From positions 1-23,463 of IMG/VR virus record IMGVR_UViG_3300043773_000806: a DNA stretch of 23,463 nt; one strand, 5' to 3'. Shown in pieces: positions 20,783 through 23,463 of the stretch. Each line of letters starts with the position of its first letter. Positions within the stretch are counted from its first letter, which is position 1. The position numbers were made by a program, and so were the translations under genes. The stretch comes from a virus. The notes below the pieces were generated by a model. The model had not been told where the DNA came from. It made no database searches and worked only from the letters and a program-made list of their open reading frames with translations.

Positions 20783-21148
20783 ATGTCTTTTGCTGTTAGC
20801 ATAGACGGTGCGATTGTAGGCGACGCCGCAGCGCCCAAAATCGCAAAATTCCCACAGTCACAGCAGCAGCCCGGCCCCGGCACCGAACTCAAAGCCCTCC
20901 TGAAAGACCGGCTCGGCATCGAGTCCTCGCCGACGTGTTCGTGCAACAAGATGGCCGCGAAGATGAACGCCGCTGGCCCCGACTGGTGCGAATCCGAGGC
21001 GGGGCTTGCGGAGATCCTCGGCGTCATGCGGGCCGAGCACGGCAAGCGGTTGGCTGACGGCCGCACGCGGCTCCCGTGGAGCGACTTCGGGGCGAAGCAG
21101 CTTGTGCGGCTCGCCTGCCGGCGGGCCAGGGTGAAGGCTGCGAGTTGA
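20783..21148 (+). CDS. Small protein with Cys-x-Cys helical C-terminal domain
   Basis: 121 residues from ATG 20783, directly after the previous TAG. The first 30 residues are tail-like (FAVSIDGAIVGDAAAPKIA), and the remainder is a helical domain: PGTELKALLKDRLGI, SPTCSCNKMAAKMNAAGPDWC, then ESEAGLAEILGVMRAEHGKRL and WSDFGAKQLVRLACRRAR. Cys52, Cys54 and Cys69 are placed to bind one metal. I recall this CxCxxxAxxMNxxGxxWC domain as a C-terminal piece of unrelated phage tail-region proteins with no known role. It closes the tail operon before the metabolism genes. Confidence 0.55.
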   Translation: MSFAVSIDGAIVGDAAAPKIAKFPQSQQQPGPGTELKALLKDRLGIESSPTCSCNKMAAKMNAAGPDWCESEAGLAEILGVMRAEHGKRLADGRTRLPWSDFGAKQLVRLACRRARVKAAS

Positions 21149-21164
21149 CACCCCGCGTACGGTG

Positions 21165-21187
21165 ACGGGCGAAAGGGAAGGCCCGTG
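21165..21187 (+). promoter_or_regulatory. Hairpin presenting the ribosome site of the HExxH gene
   Basis: ACGGGC (21165-21170) pairs with GCCCGT (21181-21186). The purine loop GAAAGGGAAG holds the Shine-Dalgarno-like GGGAAG, and the 3' arm runs into the GTG start at 21185. It could tune translation initiation. Confidence 0.4.
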
Positions 21188-21466
21188 CCGGAAGACCACA
21201 ACGTCACCATCGACGGCAAACGCTGGCTGCTGCGATTCACCAAGTTGAAGGGTGACGCGGCCGGGTGGACGTTCTTCGACGGAGCCGCCCGTCCTCGCAT
21301 CTTGATCGACGAGCGATCCCGTGGGTGGTCTCGCGTCGAGACGATCCTGCACGAACTGGCTCACGCGACGCTGGGGCCGAACATCAGTGAAGAGGCGGTG
21401 ACCGAACTGGCCCGAGTGCAGCGGCGGGTATTGGCGATGCTCTACACGATGACGCCGAAGGAGTGA
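21185..21466 (+). CDS. Small HExxH putative metallopeptidase
   Basis: 93 residues from GTG 21185, with GGGAAGG just upstream. HELAH (H56, E57, H60) is the zincin active-site motif, in a helix VETILHELAHATLG; a Glu from ISEEAVTELA (E69, E70 or E74) could be the third ligand. The N-terminal part is a small beta sheet (NVTIDGKRWLLRFTKLKGDA, WTFFDGAARPRILIDERS). Such minimal zincins in phages resemble the core of ImmA/IrrE-type or SprT-like peptidases that cut repressors or repair crosslinked protein. The target here is unknown. It starts the metabolism-like cluster. Confidence 0.6.
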   Translation: MPEDHNVTIDGKRWLLRFTKLKGDAAGWTFFDGAARPRILIDERSRGWSRVETILHELAHATLGPNISEEAVTELARVQRRVLAMLYTMTPKE

Positions 21467-21468
21467 TC

Positions 21469-21708
21469 ATGCCGAAGGCATCTGGCTTGCTTGACGAAGT
21501 CGAGTCGTGCATCGCGGGCAAGGGCTCTTGGTTGGATCGCCTGCCGCCCGAGGCTCTCGCTGAACTGGAAGAAGTTCGCACGCGATTCAAGGCAGGGCAG
21601 TACACGGCGAAGCCCTACCAGATCGCAGCGGCAATCATCGCCAGCGGCAAGCGTCGCGGATGGCACTTACTTGAAGACAAGGCGATGGTGAAATGGCTAA
21701 AAAGCTAG
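21469..21708 (+). CDS. Small helical protein, unknown
   Basis: 79 residues from ATG 21469; AAGGAG at 21458-21463 gives the proper ribosome spacing, so this start is preferred over GTG 21463. Sequence: ASGLLDEVESCIAGKGSWLD, RLPPEALAELEEVRTRFKAG, then AKPYQIAAAIIASGKRRGW and a final DKAMVKWLKS. This order (SWLDRLPPEA..ELE..R..F, then IA.AI...GKRRGW......V..WL) recalls small phage proteins with a winged-helix-like C-terminus that accompany replication or packaging genes. It overlaps the phosphoesterase gene by 16 bases, so the two are probably coupled in expression. Confidence 0.6.
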   Translation: MPKASGLLDEVESCIAGKGSWLDRLPPEALAELEEVRTRFKAGQYTAKPYQIAAAIIASGKRRGWHLLEDKAMVKWLKS

Positions 21709-22877
21709 CAGCCGAAGTCGCTATCGCCACGGCAGGCGATAAGGGCATCACCATTGAGGAAGTCTCCAAGAAGGAGACCGCTGACGGTGTAGAGGCCCGG
21801 TCGGTCTCGGCACGCATCCGCACGGTCGAGGATCTGCTGCGGCACATCGAGGCCGATATGGCCCGCTTCGAGATCGCCACCAGCGAGGCGACCAAGTGGG
21901 AAGGTCTGACAGCCGACAAGGAAAGCGGCGAGCCGGTAGTGACCGAACTGCACCGCGTCCATGTGAGGCTCAAGCCACGCGGCGGGCCGACGACGCGGCA
22001 GTGCGTCGAGGCGATGATCGACGCCGCGAAGAAAGACATCAAGCGAGATATACCCAAACGGGTATACCCCAAGCCGAAGCGCGACGGGCTCTGGCAAGTG
22101 CTGGTGGTCGCGGATTGTCATTTCGGAAAATACGCCTGGAACAGAACGACCGGCGGCGATGACTACGACCTGGGGCTGGCTGAGCACCTTGTCGGCAACG
22201 CCGGAAGCCAGCTTCTAGAGGTGGGTGACTCCCACTCGCCAACCCGCCGCACGATTGCGTTCCTCGGAGACCTGTTCCATTACGACCGACCGGACGGCAG
22301 TACCACAAGTGGTACACCGCTCGAACGTGACGGGCGGCTTCAGAAGATGATTCAGGTGGGGTGCGACACGTTATTGGCGATTGTCGAGCGGTCAGCCGCT
22401 GCGGTGCCGACCGACGTGGTGATCGTCAACGGCAACCACGACGAGGTGCTGACGTGGACATTTCAGAGAATCATGCTGGAGCGGTTCCGTGGATCGAAGT
22501 CGGTGCGAGTCAAAGAAGAGTTCACCGGGCGGCAGTACGTGACGCACGGGCGGAATCTGCTGGGCTTCGCCCACGGGCATCGAGCCAAACGCAAGCTGCC
22601 GCAGATCATGGCCCTGGAAGCCTCGCAGCAGTGGAGCGAGTGCCCGTACCGCGAATGGCATACCGGGCACTTCCACTCGCAGGCTGCGGAGTGGCAGCGA
22701 CCTATCGAGACGCTCGACGGCGTGATCGTGCGGACGGCCCCGGCACTCTGCCCGCCCGACGATTGGCACAGCGTCAACGGGTTCATCGGCTCTAGACAAG
22801 CCTGCGAAACTTTCCTCTACAGCCCCGATGGTGGGCTGTCATCAATGCACGTCAGCGAAGGGAAGAAAAGGAAATGA
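21693..22877 (+). CDS. Metallophosphoesterase (calcineurin-like)
   Basis: 394 residues from ATG 21693. Two-metal phosphoesterase motifs in order: VVADCHFG (D141, H143), FLGDLFHYD (G192-D193), VNGNHDE (G247-N248-H249-D250), FAHGHR (H294) and HTGHFHS (H326, H328). The N-terminal 130 residues form a separate part: a charged helical segment including VEDLLRHIEADMARFEIATS and then a basic RDIPKRVYPKPKRDG linker, perhaps DNA- or partner-binding. Related phage proteins are sometimes annotated as nucleases or phosphatases of DNA metabolism; the substrate is not evident. It is coupled to its neighbours on both sides (16-base overlap upstream, ATGA downstream). Confidence 0.8.
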   Translation: MAKKLAAEVAIATAGDKGITIEEVSKKETADGVEARSVSARIRTVEDLLRHIEADMARFEIATSEATKWEGLTADKESGEPVVTELHRVHVRLKPRGGPTTRQCVEAMIDAAKKDIKRDIPKRVYPKPKRDGLWQVLVVADCHFGKYAWNRTTGGDDYDLGLAEHLVGNAGSQLLEVGDSHSPTRRTIAFLGDLFHYDRPDGSTTSGTPLERDGRLQKMIQVGCDTLLAIVERSAAAVPTDVVIVNGNHDEVLTWTFQRIMLERFRGSKSVRVKEEFTGRQYVTHGRNLLGFAHGHRAKRKLPQIMALEASQQWSECPYREWHTGHFHSQAAEWQRPIETLDGVIVRTAPALCPPDDWHSVNGFIGSRQACETFLYSPDGGLSSMHVSEGKKRK

Positions 22878-23362
22878 CCACAGCGACCCTCGAATCATCC
22901 ATCGACTCGCTCCGCGACGCCGTCGCTGCACGCATGGCGGCGACTGATCCGAACGATCCGAAGATGCAGGGATACCGCCTCGACCAGGGCGACCCCGAGC
23001 CTGTGGCGTCGTGCTGCGAGGGCACGCGGACGCGTGGCGATTCGCTCTTGAAGTCCGAGGTGCATCCCACATCGCAGGCGTACTTCGACCTCCTCGACCG
23101 GATGAAGTCGCTGCACTCCAGCAAAAGCCGCGACTACGGCAGCGAGCACGACCCGCTGGCGAACATTCGCAACGGTGCCCTGTTCGTCGGCATTGAGCCG
23201 TGGAAGGGTGCGATGGTGCGGCTCTCGGACAAGGTCACACGGCTCGCCACGTTCAACAGGACGGGGACGCTCACGCACGAGGGGGTCGAGGACAACCTCA
23301 TGGACTTGGCGTCCTATGCGCTGCTGGCCCTGCTGCTGCACCGGGAGGAGCAGGGACGGTGA
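22874..23362 (+). CDS. MazG-like / DUF1599-type nucleotide-processing protein
   Basis: 162 residues from ATG 22874 (ATGA overlap). The C-terminal half has the features of the DUF1599 / all-alpha NTP pyrophosphatase group: KSRDYGSEHDPLANIRNGAL, KGAMVRLSDKVTRLATF and then HEGVEDNLMDLASYALLALL, in which E139 and D144 could bind Mg2+. The N-terminal 60 residues are variable and include CCEGTRTRGD. In phages these proteins act on nucleotides or are linked with modified-base pathways; the exact substrate cannot be told here. Presence of a methyltransferase and this gene in one phage could reflect defence against restriction. Confidence 0.65.
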   Translation: MTTATLESSIDSLRDAVAARMAATDPNDPKMQGYRLDQGDPEPVASCCEGTRTRGDSLLKSEVHPTSQAYFDLLDRMKSLHSSKSRDYGSEHDPLANIRNGALFVGIEPWKGAMVRLSDKVTRLATFNRTGTLTHEGVEDNLMDLASYALLALLLHREEQGR

Positions 23363-23463
23363 GCCACCCCGACACGCCACGCGAGCCGCTGAGTGACGCC
23401 TATCTCGCTCAGTGCGAGATGGACGCGAGGCAGTTCAGCGGTGCCTACACCGGGACGGCTGGC
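23359..23463 (+). CDS. Unknown protein, 3' partial
   Basis: GTG 23359 overlaps the previous stop (GTGA), and the frame stays open to the window end (35 codons). It begins MSHPDTPREPLSDAYLAQCE and then MDARQFSGAYTGTAG. Too little is present to name a family. GGGAGGAG at 23343-23350 is a suitable ribosome site, and codons end mostly in G/C, both of which support a real gene. Confidence 0.55.
   Translation, partial: MSHPDTPREPLSDAYLAQCEMDARQFSGAYTGTAG

Noticed and set aside
21144-21184. TTGACA before the HExxH gene as a further promoter copy
   Set aside because: No TAG(T/G)CT or other -10-like box at 16-18 bases, and no TTGAC doublet.

Overview
This window is a piece of a tailed double-stranded DNA phage or prophage (class Caudoviricetes). 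It looks like a long-tailed siphovirus with an HK97-type head. The structural module runs in canonical order: HNH nuclease, small and large terminase, portal, prohead protease, major capsid, head-tail connectors, tail tube, tail-assembly chaperone, tape measure, tail-tip genes. Every gene I can support is on the + strand. Genes are packed tightly, mostly with ATGA/GTGA or TAATG overlaps. The DNA is GC-rich, with G/C at most third codon positions. The host cannot be read from the sequence. Several small families (XF1762-like, BPSL0761-like, the tail-tip set) remind me of environmental phages, possibly of Planctomycetota or Proteobacteria, but that is recollection and not proof. I see no integrase, repressor, att site, tRNA or CRISPR array, so lysogeny is undecided. 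Both ends of the window cut through genes.

Layout. (a) 1-1385: a probable lysis-type cluster of four overlapping genes: a papain-like peptidase (5' end missing), a lipoprotein-like protein with a DnaJ-type zinc motif, and two small membrane proteins, the second holin-like. (b) 1418-3345: a fibre or receptor-binding-like protein built from two copies of one ~260-residue unit, plus a small coupled gene. (c) 3346-6530: an accessory region of short genes with a cytosine-5 DNA methyltransferase, a BPSL0761-like protein, an XF1762-like GNAT protein and unknowns. This region carries nearly all the regulatory-looking DNA: three copies of one promoter placed so that the mRNA would begin at the ATG, two copies of a 41-bp TAGGTA triplet array, a nested three-stem inverted repeat and two operator-like palindromes. 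(d) 6548-12529: packaging and head genes. (e) 12559-16330: an intrinsic terminator, then a glycosyltransferase-like gene, connectors and tail tube candidates. (f) 16333-20782: tail chaperone pair with a likely +1 frameshift, a short tape measure (445 aa), and tail-tip genes I cannot name. (g) 20783-23463: a small cysteine-containing protein, an HExxH protein, a metallophosphoesterase, a MazG/DUF1599-like protein and the start of one more gene, probably the edge of a DNA metabolism module.

How it fits together: TerS and TerL, probably with the HNH protein, cut and pump DNA through the portal into a shell of major capsid protein matured by the S78 protease. The connector genes join the head to a tube polymerised around the tape measure with help from the chaperone pair. 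The repeated fibre-like protein and the tail-tip genes probably meet the host. The methyltransferase, GNAT protein and MazG-like protein are likely host-takeover or DNA-protection functions. The three identical promoters suggest that the methyltransferase, the 4768 gene and the XF1762 gene are expressed together, separately from the structural operon.

No gene-free stretch exceeds 300 bases. The longest are 4268-4515 (repeat array and structured element, described below), 5426-5592 (no convincing gene), and 6881-7051 (between HNH and TerS; a 6-bp inverted repeat at 6879-6884/6897-6902 and one TAGGTAAT at 7041 just before terS, otherwise nothing I can name).
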